Part shown: positions 56,447 to 64,000 of the stretch, one piece after another
Numbering within the stretch: the first letter of the stretch is position 1
Layout: each line of letters opens with the position of its first letter
Assembly (NCBI RefSeq): GCF_024199945.1
Contig: NZ_JANADP010000001.1
Location: 6,200,001-6,264,000, forward strand
Reading direction: 5' to 3'
DNA length: 64,000 bases
DNA from: Bradyrhizobium sp. CCGUVB4N
GTDB taxonomy: Bacteria > Pseudomonadota > Alphaproteobacteria > Rhizobiales > Xanthobacteraceae
Position numbers and translations under genes: made by a program
Notes under the pieces: model-generated
What the model was told of the DNA's origin: nothing
Databases searched by the model: none
What the model saw: only the letters and a program-made list of their open reading frames with translations

Positions 56447-57583
56447 ATGCCAGGCGTTCGTTGGGTAAGGATTCTGAGTGGGGTTTTTGGGGTGGCCTGT
56501 GCCGCGCTGTCAGCGCTGGCGCTCTCGGCGGCCTCTGCAAACGCGACCTCGCGCATCAAGGATCTCGCCAATATCGAAGGCGTGCGGCAGAACCAACTTA
56601 TCGGCTACGGCCTCGTCGTCGGCCTCAACGGCACCGGCGACACCCTCAACAACATCCCCTTCACCAAGCAGTCGCTGCAAGCGATGCTCGAGCGCATGGG
56701 CGTCAACATCCGCGGCGCTACCATCCGTACCGGTAACGTCGCCGCCGTGATGGTGACCGGCAACCTGCCGGCTTTCTCCACGCAGGGCACGCGCATGGAC
56801 GTCACCGTCTCCGCGCTCGGCGACGCCAAGGATCTGCGCGGCGGCACCCTGCTCGTCACCCCGCTTCTCGGCGCCGACGGCAACGTCTATGCGGTCGCGC
56901 AGGGCTCGCTCGCGATCTCCGGTTTCCAGGCCGAGGGCGAAGCGGCGAAAATCGTGCGCGGCGTTCCGACCGTAGGCCGGATCGCCAACGGCGCCATCAT
57001 CGAGCGCGAGATCGAGTTCGCGCTGAACCGGCTGCCGAACGTGCGCCTGGCGCTCCGGAACGCAGATTTCACCACGGCCAAGCGCATCGCAGCTGCGATC
57101 AACGATTATCTCGGCGTCAAGAGCGCCGAGCCGATCGATCCCTCGACGGTGCAGCTGACCATCCCGCCGGAGTTCAAGGGCAACGTGGTCGCCTTCCTGA
57201 CCGAGATCGAACAGCTCCAGGTCGATCCGGATCTCGCCGCCAAGATCATCATCGACGAGCGCTCCGGCATCATCGTGATGGGCCGCGACGTCCGCGTCGC
57301 CACCGTCGCCGTTGCACAGGGCAACCTCACGGTCACGATCTCCGAGAGCCCGCAGGTGAGCCAGCCCAACCCGCTGTCGCGGGGCCGGACCGTGGTCACG
57401 CCGCGATCGAGCGTCGGCGTCACCGAGGACGGCAAGAAGTTCGCCGTCGTCAAGGACGGCGTCTCGCTGCAGCAGCTCGTCGATGGCCTCAACGGCCTCG
57501 GCATCGGCCCGCGCGACCTCATCAGCATCCTCCAGGCGATCAAGGCCGCGGGTGCGATCGAAGCCGACATCGAGGTGATGTGA
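56447..57583 (+). CDS. flgI: P-ring protein FlgI, 378 aa
   Basis: FlgI forms the periplasmic P ring around the rod. A signal peptide ends near SAASANA. The mature start TSRIKDLANIEGVRQNQLIG is diagnostic, as are GYGLVVGLNGTGDTLNNIPF, TVSALGDAKDLRGGTLLVTP, and KDGVSLQQLVDGLNGLGIGP near the end. GGGGAGCAGAGG precedes the ATG at 56447; the frame upstream is untranslated leader. It starts the flgI-flgJ-flgN operon. Confidence 0.95.
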   Translation: MPGVRWVRILSGVFGVACAALSALALSAASANATSRIKDLANIEGVRQNQLIGYGLVVGLNGTGDTLNNIPFTKQSLQAMLERMGVNIRGATIRTGNVAAVMVTGNLPAFSTQGTRMDVTVSALGDAKDLRGGTLLVTPLLGADGNVYAVAQGSLAISGFQAEGEAAKIVRGVPTVGRIANGAIIEREIEFALNRLPNVRLALRNADFTTAKRIAAAINDYLGVKSAEPIDPSTVQLTIPPEFKGNVVAFLTEIEQLQVDPDLAAKIIIDERSGIIVMGRDVRVATVAVAQGNLTVTISESPQVSQPNPLSRGRTVVTPRSSVGVTEDGKKFAVVKDGVSLQQLVDGLNGLGIGPRDLISILQAIKAAGAIEADIEVM

Positions 57584-57966
57584 TGCAAACCGGCATGCTC
57601 AACACCGCGCACGTCGTCACCGCCGCGCTCTCGAACCCTGCCTTCTCGGTTGAGAGTCGCAACAACCGGCCCGACTTCGAGCTCGCCGCCGCGCTTCAGA
57701 AGGTCTCGCCGCAACAGCAGGCCAAGGCGCAGAAGACCGCAACCGACTTCGAGGGCATGTTCCTCAACAGCATGTTCGCGCAGATGACGTCGGGCTTGAA
57801 GGGTGAAGGCCCGTTCGGCGACACGCCGGGCACCGGCGTCTGGCGCTCGATGCTGACCGAGCAATATTCCAAGAACTTCGCCAATGCCGGCGGCATCGGC
57901 GTCGCCCGCGACGTCTACCGTACCCTGATCATGCAGCAGGCCAAAACCACTCTTCGTACGGCATAA
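57583..57966 (+). CDS. flgJ: rod-binding protein FlgJ, short form, 127 aa
   Basis: This is the N-terminal rod-capping domain of FlgJ without the C-terminal glucosaminidase domain, the usual alphaproteobacterial form. Conserved segments are KAQKTATDFEGMFLNSMFAQ and GTGVWRSMLTEQYSKNFANA, then GIGVARDVYRTLIMQQ. Peptidoglycan cutting must be done by another protein. Its ATG overlaps the flgI stop (TGATG), which indicates translational coupling. Confidence 0.88.
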   Translation: MQTGMLNTAHVVTAALSNPAFSVESRNNRPDFELAAALQKVSPQQQAKAQKTATDFEGMFLNSMFAQMTSGLKGEGPFGDTPGTGVWRSMLTEQYSKNFANAGGIGVARDVYRTLIMQQAKTTLRTA

Positions 57967-57977
57967 GGTCAAACGAG

Positions 57978-58475
57978 ATGAACCACTTCAGCCCGTCACG
58001 TCAGCCGATGCCATCGCAGCGCCCGAACAGCACGCCCGAGAGCGTCGCGGCGCGCAAGCTCGCAGAGGACCTGATGGACGCGATGAGCGCCCTGCTCGGC
58101 CTGATCGAGCGCGAGACCGAGCTGGTTCGTGCCGGCAAGGTCCGCGAGGCGATGACGATGGAGAGCCAGAAGCAGGAGCTGTCGCGGCGCTACGTCGGCG
58201 CCGTCGGTCAGTTGAAGGCGAACCAGGCCCAGCTCTCGAAATCCGCGCCCGAGCTGCTCTCGACGCTGCACCGTCACCACGACGCCTTCCGCGCCATGCT
58301 TCAGGTCAATCTCACCGTGCTCGCGACCGCTCATGCGGTCTCCGAGAGCGTCGTGCGCGGCGTCAACGCCGAGATCCAGAAGCGCAACGTGCCGAACACC
58401 TATACGGCCGCGGGACGCCGCGCCACGCCTGGTCCGCGTCACATCACGCCGCTCGCGGTCAGCCGCACGCTCTGA
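57978..58475 (+). CDS. FlgN-like flagellar chaperone, 165 aa
   Basis: FlgN-type chaperones keep hook-filament junction proteins FlgK and FlgL unfolded until export. The protein is almost wholly helical: AEDLMDAMSALLGLIERETE, LVRAGKVREAMTMESQKQEL, then a long helix through LLSTLHRHHDAFRAMLQVNL and AHAVSESVVRGVNAEIQKR. This pattern and the place after flgI-flgJ fit FlgN, although sequence similarity across the family is low. It lies 11 bases after flgJ. Confidence 0.75.
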   Translation: MNHFSPSRQPMPSQRPNSTPESVAARKLAEDLMDAMSALLGLIERETELVRAGKVREAMTMESQKQELSRRYVGAVGQLKANQAQLSKSAPELLSTLHRHHDAFRAMLQVNLTVLATAHAVSESVVRGVNAEIQKRNVPNTYTAAGRRATPGPRHITPLAVSRTL

Positions 58476-58509
58476 ACGCAGACAAGAAACTCGATCCAAT
58501 TTTACGAAA

Positions 58510-58537
58510 AACCGCGCGGCGATAGCGTCGCGCGGTT
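58510..58537. terminator. hairpin after the flgI-flgJ-flgN operon
   Basis: AACCGCGCG and CGCGCGGTT are perfect 9-bp arms around a ten-base centre. A T-run follows only on the minus strand (TTTTTC), so on the plus strand it is a hairpin without strong U-tract. Confidence 0.5.
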
Positions 58538-58635
58538 AGTCACGTTTGCTTACCGGGTGTTCAACCCTGGTGTTCCATGGTTGCGCATTGAGAGGGGTTG
58601 GGATTTGACTCACACAAGGCAACCAGGAGGCTGCC

Positions 58636-58995
58636 ATGAGTACAGATTTCAGCATCAGGCCGGTGGGGATACCGGCCCCCGTACAGATCGTCACGACGTC
58701 GAATTCGGCGGCGAACGATGCCGTGCAAACCGATTTGCCGGTGAGCCAGACGGTCGCCGCAAGCGATACGAGCGCGGCTGCGAGCAATGATCTGCAGAGC
58801 AATGCGAACATCTCGCGCCAGGTCGTGTTCGACCAGGCGTCCGCATCGATGGTCTTCCAGGTCGTCAACGACCGGACCGATGCCGTGGTCAATCAGTTCC
58901 CCGACGAGGCGATGCTGCGCCGGCGAGCCTATTTCCACGCACTGGATTTGAAGTCGGAGCCCTCGCGTCCGCTCAATACGGACCTCAGCGCTTAA
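58636..58995 (+). CDS. FlaG-like protein, 119 aa
   Basis: FlaG proteins affect filament length. After a Ser/Ala/Thr-rich, probably disordered first half comes a FlaG-type ending: RQVVFDQASASMVFQVVNDR, TDAVVNQFPDEAMLRRRAYF. That is the beta-hairpin plus 'V-x-Q-x-P-x-E/D' pattern of the family. AGGAGGCTGCC precedes the ATG. It lies between the flgN-like gene and the minus-strand flaF/flagellin group. Assignment rests on this short motif and on position. Confidence 0.6.
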   Translation: MSTDFSIRPVGIPAPVQIVTTSNSAANDAVQTDLPVSQTVAASDTSAAASNDLQSNANISRQVVFDQASASMVFQVVNDRTDAVVNQFPDEAMLRRRAYFHALDLKSEPSRPLNTDLSA

Positions 58996-59009
58996 AGAGC
59001 GCCCGCCGA

Positions 59010-59378
59010 TCAGCTGTCGAGCGTGGCCTGGGCGGTGTCGAGATAGCTCGAGCCGGTCGCCGGGTCCGTGACGACGTTCTTGATCTGCGCCGTGCCGGTG
59101 TCGGTCAGCGTGAACTTCGTGTTGCCGAAGCGGAACGACGAATCCTTGATCAGCACCTGCTGGTATTGCGAGGTCCCCTCGCTCTGATAGTGGATCTGCG
59201 CGCGGAAGCCGTTGACCTGCGAGATGTTGAGCGAAAACTTCTTGCCGTCGGCGTAGGTGCCCGTCCAGTTGCCCTGGTACAGCGACGAATCGACCGCAAC
59301 GTATTTGGACGAGCCTGTCGTGCTCGAAAGCGTATTCGCCTTATACGCGGTCGACAGGATGCTCATGATGTCGGACAT
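59010..59378 (-). CDS. beta-rich protein of unknown function in the flagellin locus, 122 aa
   Basis: The first 25 residues are Ser/Thr-rich (MSILSTAYKANTLSSTTGSS), reminiscent of axial flagellar proteins. The rest is beta-rich: YQGNWTGTYADGKKFSLNIS, QIHYQSEGTSQYQQVLIKDS, FGNTKFTLTDTGTAQIKN, suggesting a small barrel. No signal peptide is seen. It follows flaF by 12 bases in the same direction, where flbT sits in many relatives, but it does not resemble FlbT. It may be secreted by the flagellar export system; that is inference. Confidence 0.7.
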   Translation of the reverse strand: MSDIMSILSTAYKANTLSSTTGSSKYVAVDSSLYQGNWTGTYADGKKFSLNISQVNGFRAQIHYQSEGTSQYQQVLIKDSSFRFGNTKFTLTDTGTAQIKNVVTDPATGSSYLDTAQATLDS

Positions 59379-59390
59379 CACGAGTCTCCG

Positions 59391-59759
59391 TCAGGGCCGG
59401 CCGGACAGACCGGCAGCAATATTGCGGTTGATCTCGATCAGCGGGCGGAAGTGATCGAACTGCGGGCTCATCTGCAGCGCCGCGGTCTGGCTCAGCACGA
59501 ACACGCTGATGTTGGCGATCTTCTGCCGGACATCGAGCGGCTGCGGGTTGTTCTCGCGCATCGCTTCGCTGAGGAAGATGGTCCAGAGCTTGCGGTTGAA
59601 CATCAGCGCCTGCGTGGTCTGCTCGCTGAAGGGGTCAGCGGCATTGATCGCGTCCTGGAGCTTGTTGGCCGCCTTCAGCAAGGTCTGCGCCTCGACATCT
59701 CGAGGAGATGCGGTGGTCGTTGCAACACGCGCGTAGGCCGAGGCAGCGGAATTCGACAT
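59391..59759 (-). CDS. flaF: flagellin synthesis regulator FlaF, 122 aa
   Basis: FlaF promotes flagellin production in alphaproteobacteria, opposing FlbT at the level of flagellin mRNA and secretion. Conserved parts are VATTTASPRDVEAQTLLKAA, LQDAIN, FNRKLWTIFLSEAMREN and LPLDV-type PLDVRQKIANISVFVLSQTA. The ATG at 59759 follows AGGTGTGATTG. A near-match to the CtrA box lies 75 bases upstream. It is downstream of the flagellins on the same strand, while flbT is absent from the window. Confidence 0.92.
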   Translation of the reverse strand: MSNSAASAYARVATTTASPRDVEAQTLLKAANKLQDAINAADPFSEQTTQALMFNRKLWTIFLSEAMRENNPQPLDVRQKIANISVFVLSQTAALQMSPQFDHFRPLIEINRNIAAGLSGRP

Positions 59760-59833
59760 CAATCACACCTTGGAAGCTTCCTAGCCCGTTGAACGGACTT
59801 AAGGATTTCTTTCCCAACCCTATGCAGTAGCGC

Positions 59834-59848
59834 TTAAGATTTGCTTAC
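59834..59848. promoter_or_regulatory. CtrA-like box upstream of flaF
   Basis: TTAA-GATTTGC-TTAC differs from the consensus in one base and lies 75 bases before the flaF start, the same distance as in the perfect boxes of the window. Confidence 0.5.
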
Positions 59849-59989
59849 ATGTGCGCCTGGAAGCACTCCGGATTATTACGGGTCGCGGAGTCCTTGTAGG
59901 CGCGAGGCTAGATGCGCAAACGCAGGCTGTAAACTTGCACTGCATCATGCCCATCGATCTCAGCTAATCTTGTCTTAGCGAACTCCCTC

Positions 59990-60019
59990 AAAAGAACGGC
60001 GGAGCTTTAGCCCCGCCGC
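59990..60019 (-). terminator. intrinsic terminator of the first flagellin gene
   Basis: A stem GCGGCGGGGC/GCTCCGCCGT (two non-canonical pairs) is followed on the minus strand by TCTTTTG. It lies about 33 bases past the flagellin stop. Confidence 0.7.
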
Positions 60020-60051
60020 GCTGTCTCAAGATTCGATTCTGCGTTTGCGAC

Positions 60052-62355
60052 TTAGCGGAGCAGCTGCAGTACGCTCTGCTGCGACTGATTGGCCAGCGAC
60101 AGTGCGGAGACCGCGATCGACTGGCGGGTCGACAGCGCCTGGCTGTTGGCCGCTTCCTCGTTGGTGTCCGCAAGCGTCAGGTTGGACGAGCCGGTCTGCA
60201 GCACGTTGATCAGGTTCTTGGAGAAGTCCTGGCGGACCTGCACGATCGACAGGTTCGAACCGAGCGAAGAACCTTCCGAGCGCAGCGTGCTCGAAGCAGC
60301 GTTCAGGCTCTGGAGGACCTTGTTGGTGGCGCCGTTGTCGATGAAGTCGGTGCCGGGGACGAGATTGCTGAGGCCAAGACCGGCCGCGTTGAACACCACG
60401 CCGTTGATGCCGAGCGTGGAGCTGCCGGTCTCGTTGAAGACCAGCTTCAAGGTGTCGCCGTTCAGCAGGTTGACACCGTTGAAGGAGGAGTCCTGCGAGG
60501 TCGTGTCGATCTGCGCCAGGATGTTGTTGAACTGGCTGACCAGGCTCGAACGCGCGGTCTGCGCCACGGGATCCTGAACCGGGGGCTGCGCGGTGGTGAA
60601 GGCAAGCACGCTCGTGAGCGTACCGCCGACCGCGCCGCCTGCGGTCGACGAACCGAGGGTCGACGATGCGTATTCGTTGACGGTGGTGACCGTCAGTACG
60701 CCGTTGGCGTCGATCGTCGCGGTCAGGTGGTTGGCCTGAAGCTGGACGTTGAGCTGGTCGAGCGTCTTGACCGTGCCGTTGGTGCCGTCGCCGAAGGTGA
60801 CGGAAACCGGCGTGCCGCCGTTGAACGAGGAGAACGTGAGGGTTTTGCCACTGACGCCGCCCACACCAGACTTGCGGTCCGCGCTGAACGCGGTCGCCGT
60901 TCCAGTATTGCCGCTGAGGCCGAAGGCGTTCAGCGCGTTGCCCGTGCCGGTGATCGAGAGGTCGGCGTTGATGCCGGTCGAGATCGACAGCTGGCCGCTC
61001 GAGTTCACCGACGACGGGATCTGGCCCGAAGTGGTGCTGAGCGTGGCAGCACCGTTGAAGAGGCTGGCGGTCTTGACGCCGGTCGCCAGGTCGATCGAGT
61101 TGAGCAGATCGGTCAGCGTTGCGCTCTGGATGTAGACCGTCGAGTTGCCGTTGCCGTCGGTCGCGACGTTGCCGCTGACGCCATACCCGTTGGCCACGCT
61201 CGAGGCCGATTGCGGCGTCTGCGCGTTCTTGAAGGTGATGGTGTGACCATCGACGTTCAGCGTCGAGCCGTCTTGGACCAGCGAGCCGAGCGAACCCGCA
61301 GTCGTCGACCGGTTCGCCGACACACTGGCATTGCCCGCGCCCGTCGCGACCGTCAGGCCGAGAGCGTGGAGAAAGTCGGCGTTGCCCGTTACGCTGAGAT
61401 CTGCGCCGGTCGAACTCTTCAGCGTGACGACACCACCTGCCGAGATGGACGATGCAGTCTGTGCCGTACCGACAGGCGGCGTGCCGCTGGTGCCGCTCAC
61501 CGAGATCGTCGCAGCGCCGGCGCTGATTGCCGCGGTATTGACACCGCTGGCGAGATCGATCGCGCTGAGGACGTCGTTGACGGTCGCCTTGGGCGATGCG
61601 GCCGTTCCCTCATAAACGATCGAGTTGCCGTTGCCGTCGGTGGCAATGCTTCCGGTGGCATTGAGGCCCCAGCCAGTCGGTTGCGTTGTCGGAGCCGAGC
61701 CGGTGCGGAAGGTGACGGTCTTGCCGTTCACCGTGATCGTGTCGCCGTCCGCGGGCGGGGTGCTGAATGTCGTGGATGTCGTGCTGCCGAGCAGCGTGTC
61801 GGTGCCGATGAGCGCGGTGCTGCCGTCGGCGGCCTTTGCCACGGTGCCGGTATTCAATGTACCAGCGCTCGAACCGAGCGAAGCACCGAGGGCGGCCGCT
61901 GCCGTCACCGGCGTGACACCGCCGGGCGCACCGGTATAGAGCACGTTGCTGTTGGCGGTCGCGCTGGCATAGGAGGTCGTGCCGCGCAGATCCGCCGGCG
62001 TCGCACCTGGGATCGTGGTCGAGACGTTGGACTTGGTGGAGTAGCCGACCGTGGTCTGCAGCGCCTGGTTGGCGATCGACTTCGCGCTGTCGATCAGCTT
62101 CTGCAGCGAGGTGATGCCGGTATTGGCGGCCTGCAGCACCTGCACACCGTTGTTGATGCCGTCGAGCAGGTTGCTGATGTCGCTTGCTCGGTTGTCCAGC
62201 CCCTGCGCCGTGAAGAAGTTGGTGGGATTGTCGAGCGCCGTGTTGACCTTCTTGCCGGTCGACAACCGCTCCTGCGTCGTGGCCAGCAAGTCGGCCGTCG
62301 ACTGCAGCGACAACAGGTTCTGGCGAACGGACGCCGAGAGAACGATGTTGGACAT
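60052..62355 (-). CDS. fliC: large flagellin, 767 aa
   Basis: This is the filament subunit, exported by the flagellar type III system. N-terminal D0/D1 (SNIVLSASVRQNLLSLQS, then ERLSTGKKVNTALDNPTNFF) and C-terminal D1/D0 (SNLSIVQVRQDFSKNLINVL, ANSQALSTRQSIAVSALSLA) are conserved. The middle, about 550 residues, is an enlarged outer region. It holds two related modules, each with G-x-x-x-TDGNGNS, a short acidic helix (AIDLASGV or SIDLATGV) and an NADF/GNAL-type ending. GAGGAAG precedes the ATG. A perfect TTAA-N7-TTAA box lies 95 bases upstream. Size fits thick-flagellum flagellins of Bradyrhizobium. Confidence 0.93.
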   Translation of the reverse strand: MSNIVLSASVRQNLLSLQSTADLLATTQERLSTGKKVNTALDNPTNFFTAQGLDNRASDISNLLDGINNGVQVLQAANTGITSLQKLIDSAKSIANQALQTTVGYSTKSNVSTTIPGATPADLRGTTSYASATANSNVLYTGAPGGVTPVTAAAALGASLGSSAGTLNTGTVAKAADGSTALIGTDTLLGSTTSTTFSTPPADGDTITVNGKTVTFRTGSAPTTQPTGWGLNATGSIATDGNGNSIVYEGTAASPKATVNDVLSAIDLASGVNTAAISAGAATISVSGTSGTPPVGTAQTASSISAGGVVTLKSSTGADLSVTGNADFLHALGLTVATGAGNASVSANRSTTAGSLGSLVQDGSTLNVDGHTITFKNAQTPQSASSVANGYGVSGNVATDGNGNSTVYIQSATLTDLLNSIDLATGVKTASLFNGAATLSTTSGQIPSSVNSSGQLSISTGINADLSITGTGNALNAFGLSGNTGTATAFSADRKSGVGGVSGKTLTFSSFNGGTPVSVTFGDGTNGTVKTLDQLNVQLQANHLTATIDANGVLTVTTVNEYASSTLGSSTAGGAVGGTLTSVLAFTTAQPPVQDPVAQTARSSLVSQFNNILAQIDTTSQDSSFNGVNLLNGDTLKLVFNETGSSTLGINGVVFNAAGLGLSNLVPGTDFIDNGATNKVLQSLNAASSTLRSEGSSLGSNLSIVQVRQDFSKNLINVLQTGSSNLTLADTNEEAANSQALSTRQSIAVSALSLANQSQQSVLQLLR

Positions 62356-62445
62356 TGGCAGGTCTTCCTCTTGAACCGGATACGAATCGGCCGCGCGGGT
62401 CTGGAAGCGGGCTTTTGTCCAGTTTTAGGACCTGTCCTTTAAAGT

Positions 62446-62464
62446 ATGGTTAACGCCGGTTTAA
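62446..62464. promoter_or_regulatory. CtrA-type box upstream of the first flagellin gene
   Basis: TTAA-CGCCGGT-TTAA (62450-62464) matches the consensus exactly and overlaps the nonamer ATGGTTAAC (62446-62454). It lies 95 bases before the flagellin start. Confidence 0.7.
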
Positions 62465-62510
62465 GGGATAGGGTTAATGGCGGGTTTACGCCCCACCCCT
62501 GCCCCAGGAC

Positions 62511-62544
62511 GCAAAAAAGAGCGGCGGGGCAAAAGCCCCGCCGC
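62511..62544 (-). terminator. intrinsic terminator of the second flagellin gene
   Basis: A perfect 10-bp stem GCGGCGGGGC/GCCCCGCCGC with a four-base loop is followed on the minus strand by TCTTTTTTGC. It is a strong terminator about 30 bases past the stop. Confidence 0.85.
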
Positions 62545-62574
62545 CTGTTTTTATTGAGTAATTTCAGTCGCTTG

Positions 62575-64000
62575 TTAGCGGAGCAGCTGGAGCACGCTCT
62601 GCTGCGAGGTGTTGGCCAGCGACAGCGCCGAGACCGCGATCGACTGGCGGGTCGACAGCGCCTGGCTGTTCGCCGCTTCGACGTTGGTGTCGGCCAGGGT
62701 CAGGTTCGACGAGCCGGTCTGCAGCACGTTGATCAGGTTCTTGTTGAAGTCCTGACGCACCTGCACCACCGAGAGGTTCGAACCGAGTGCGGAAGCCTCG
62801 GACCGCAGCGTGCTCGACGCAGCGTTCAGATTTGTCAGCACCTTGTTCGACGCGGCGTTGTCGATGAAGTCGACGCCGACGGTCAGCGCAGCGAGGCCCA
62901 GACCCTTCGAGTTGTAGGTCACGCCGGTGATGTTCAGGCTCGACTTGCCGGTCTCGTCGAACACCAGCTTGAGCTGGTCGCCGTTCAACAGGTTGACGCC
63001 GTTGAACGAGGAGTCCTGCGAGGTCGTGTCGATCTGGTTCAGGATGTTGTTGTACTGCGACACCAGATTGGCACGAGCGGTCTGCGCCACCGCATCCTGG
63101 ACGGGAGTCGATGCCGTCGAGAAAGTCAGCGCGGTGGTAAGCGTCCCGCCGATCGCACCGCCCGCAGTGGTCGAGCCAATCGTCGAGGACGCGTAGTCGT
63201 TGGATGCCGTAATGGTCAGCTGACCGTTGGCGTCGATCGTCGCGGCCAGGTTGTTGGCCTGGAGCTGCGTGTTGAGCTGATCGAGCGTCTTGACCGTGCC
63301 GTTGGTGCCATCGCCGAAGGTGACGTTGACCGCCGTGCCACCGTTGAAGGAGGCGAAGGTCAAGGTCTTGCCGGCAATGCCGCCGATGCCCGAGGTGCGG
63401 GCCGCGGTAAAAGCGGTCGCCGTCCCGGTGTTGCCGGCAAGGCCAAGTGCGTTCAGCGCATTGCCCGACCCAGTAATCGTGAGATCTGCATTGATGCCGG
63501 TTGCAAGCCGGAGCTGGCCAGAGCTGTTGATCGACGAGTTGGACTGGCCGGTGGCGGTCTTCAGCGTCGCAGCGCCTGCGGCGTTGATGGTCGCGGTCTG
63601 CACGCCGGTGGCGAGGTCGATCGCGTTCAGCACATCGGAGACCGTGCCGGACGACAGATAGACCGTCGAGTTGCCGTTGCCGTCGGTGAGGACGTTGCCG
63701 CTGACGCCGGAGCCGCTCGGGATCGCCGGAGCACCCGTGGAGCCCGGAACGGCGCCGTTCTTGAAGGTGATGACATGACCGTCGACGTTCAGCGTCGAGC
63801 CGTCCTGGATCTGCTGACCCAGCGAGCCGGAGCTGGTGGTGCGGTCCACGTTCACCGTCGCGTTGCCGCCGCCGGTGGCGGTGGACAGGCCGAGGGCCTT
63901 CAGCAGGTCGGCCTTACCGGTGATGCTGAGATCAGCACCGCTCGAGCTATGCAGCGTGAGCTTGCTGGCCGTCGTGACACCGACGTCCGAAACGGCGGTC
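62575..64000 (-). CDS. fliC: second large flagellin, N-terminus outside the window
   Basis: The C-terminal 475 residues are visible, and the frame stays open to base 64000; an internal GTG at 63855 is not the start. The end (SNLSVVQVRQDFNKNLINVL, then ANSQALSTRQSIAVSALSLA) is nearly identical to the first flagellin, and the outer region carries the same module (SGNVLTDGNGNSTVYLSSG, NAIDLATGVQTATINAAG). The two genes are tandem with 219 bases between them. Each has its own terminator, so they are likely separate transcripts. Confidence 0.92.
   Translation of the reverse strand, partial: TAVSDVGVTTASKLTLHSSSGADLSITGKADLLKALGLSTATGGGNATVNVDRTTSSGSLGQQIQDGSTLNVDGHVITFKNGAVPGSTGAPAIPSGSGVSGNVLTDGNGNSTVYLSSGTVSDVLNAIDLATGVQTATINAAGAATLKTATGQSNSSINSSGQLRLATGINADLTITGSGNALNALGLAGNTGTATAFTAARTSGIGGIAGKTLTFASFNGGTAVNVTFGDGTNGTVKTLDQLNTQLQANNLAATIDANGQLTITASNDYASSTIGSTTAGGAIGGTLTTALTFSTASTPVQDAVAQTARANLVSQYNNILNQIDTTSQDSSFNGVNLLNGDQLKLVFDETGKSSLNITGVTYNSKGLGLAALTVGVDFIDNAASNKVLTNLNAASSTLRSEASALGSNLSVVQVRQDFNKNLINVLQTGSSNLTLADTNVEAANSQALSTRQSIAVSALSLANTSQQSVLQLLR

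Noticed and set aside
62356..62440. Sigma-54 promoter before the first flagellin
   Set aside because: A GG-N10-GC pair can be found on the minus strand, but the TGGCAC core is missing (TGGACA). It is too weak to claim.
1..64000. tRNA, rRNA, CRISPR array, prophage or insertion sequence
   Set aside because: No cloverleaf or rRNA core sequence, no regularly spaced repeats, and no transposase, integrase or phage structural gene was recognised.

Overview
The window looks like chromosome of a Bradyrhizobium-type alphaproteobacterium. This is an inference, not a database match. The support is: high GC and strong GC third-position bias; a flagellar cluster with FliX, FlaF, MotE-like and DUF6468-type proteins and the kinase CckA; two very large tandem flagellins as in the thick subpolar flagellum of Bradyrhizobium; and several intergenic palindromes of the kind common in that genus. 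I found no tRNA, rRNA, insertion sequence, prophage or CRISPR array.

Bases 1 to about 25,400 are mixed housekeeping and accessory genes: small secreted proteins and lipoproteins, a PaaI-type thioesterase, an HdeA/B-like chaperone, a PilZ protein, a PQQ dehydrogenase, a YeeE/YedE pair, a FrnE-like DsbA oxidoreductase, an MmyB-like regulator, a SET-domain protein, class I fumarase, a LuxR-type regulator, a GST and a Tim44-like protein. Inside this part (12,020-15,998) is a compact TetR-controlled module: TetR, carotenoid oxygenase and MAPEG, then a second operon of two membrane proteins. Both operon promoters are bracketed by the same pair of operator palindromes in the same geometry.

Bases 25,600-34,000 hold cckA followed by flagellar basal body and export genes. 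The minus-strand operon is flgB-flgC-fliE-fliQ-fliR-flhB. Divergent to it is fliO-fliP. Bases 34,357-43,328 hold a 1,266-residue TPR envelope protein preceded by two CtrA-type boxes, then an apparent insertion with a second TPR protein, a FecR-domain protein and a VCBS-repeat adhesin. Bases 43,386-50,204 return to the flagellum: minus-strand fliL-fliM-DUF6468-motE and divergent flgF-flgG-flgA-flgH. Bases 50,353-55,738 carry metabolic genes and dksA, including two oxidoreductase genes each divergent from an HxlR regulator. Bases 55,764-64,000 complete the cluster: fliX, flgI-flgJ-flgN, a FlaG-like protein, an unknown beta-rich protein, flaF, and two flagellins, the second running off the window.

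The regulatory DNA fits a Caulobacter-like flagellar hierarchy. TTAA-N7-TTAA boxes of the type bound by CtrA precede flgB, the large TPR gene and the first flagellin, and a near-match precedes flaF. CckA, which feeds the CtrA phosphorelay, is encoded in the same cluster. Good sigma-54 (-24/-12) promoters precede flgF and flgI, and FliX, a partner of the sigma-54 activator FlbD in Caulobacter, is encoded beside flgI. Missing parts (fliF, fliG, fliI, flhA, flgE, motA/B, flbD, flbT, ctrA) must lie elsewhere.
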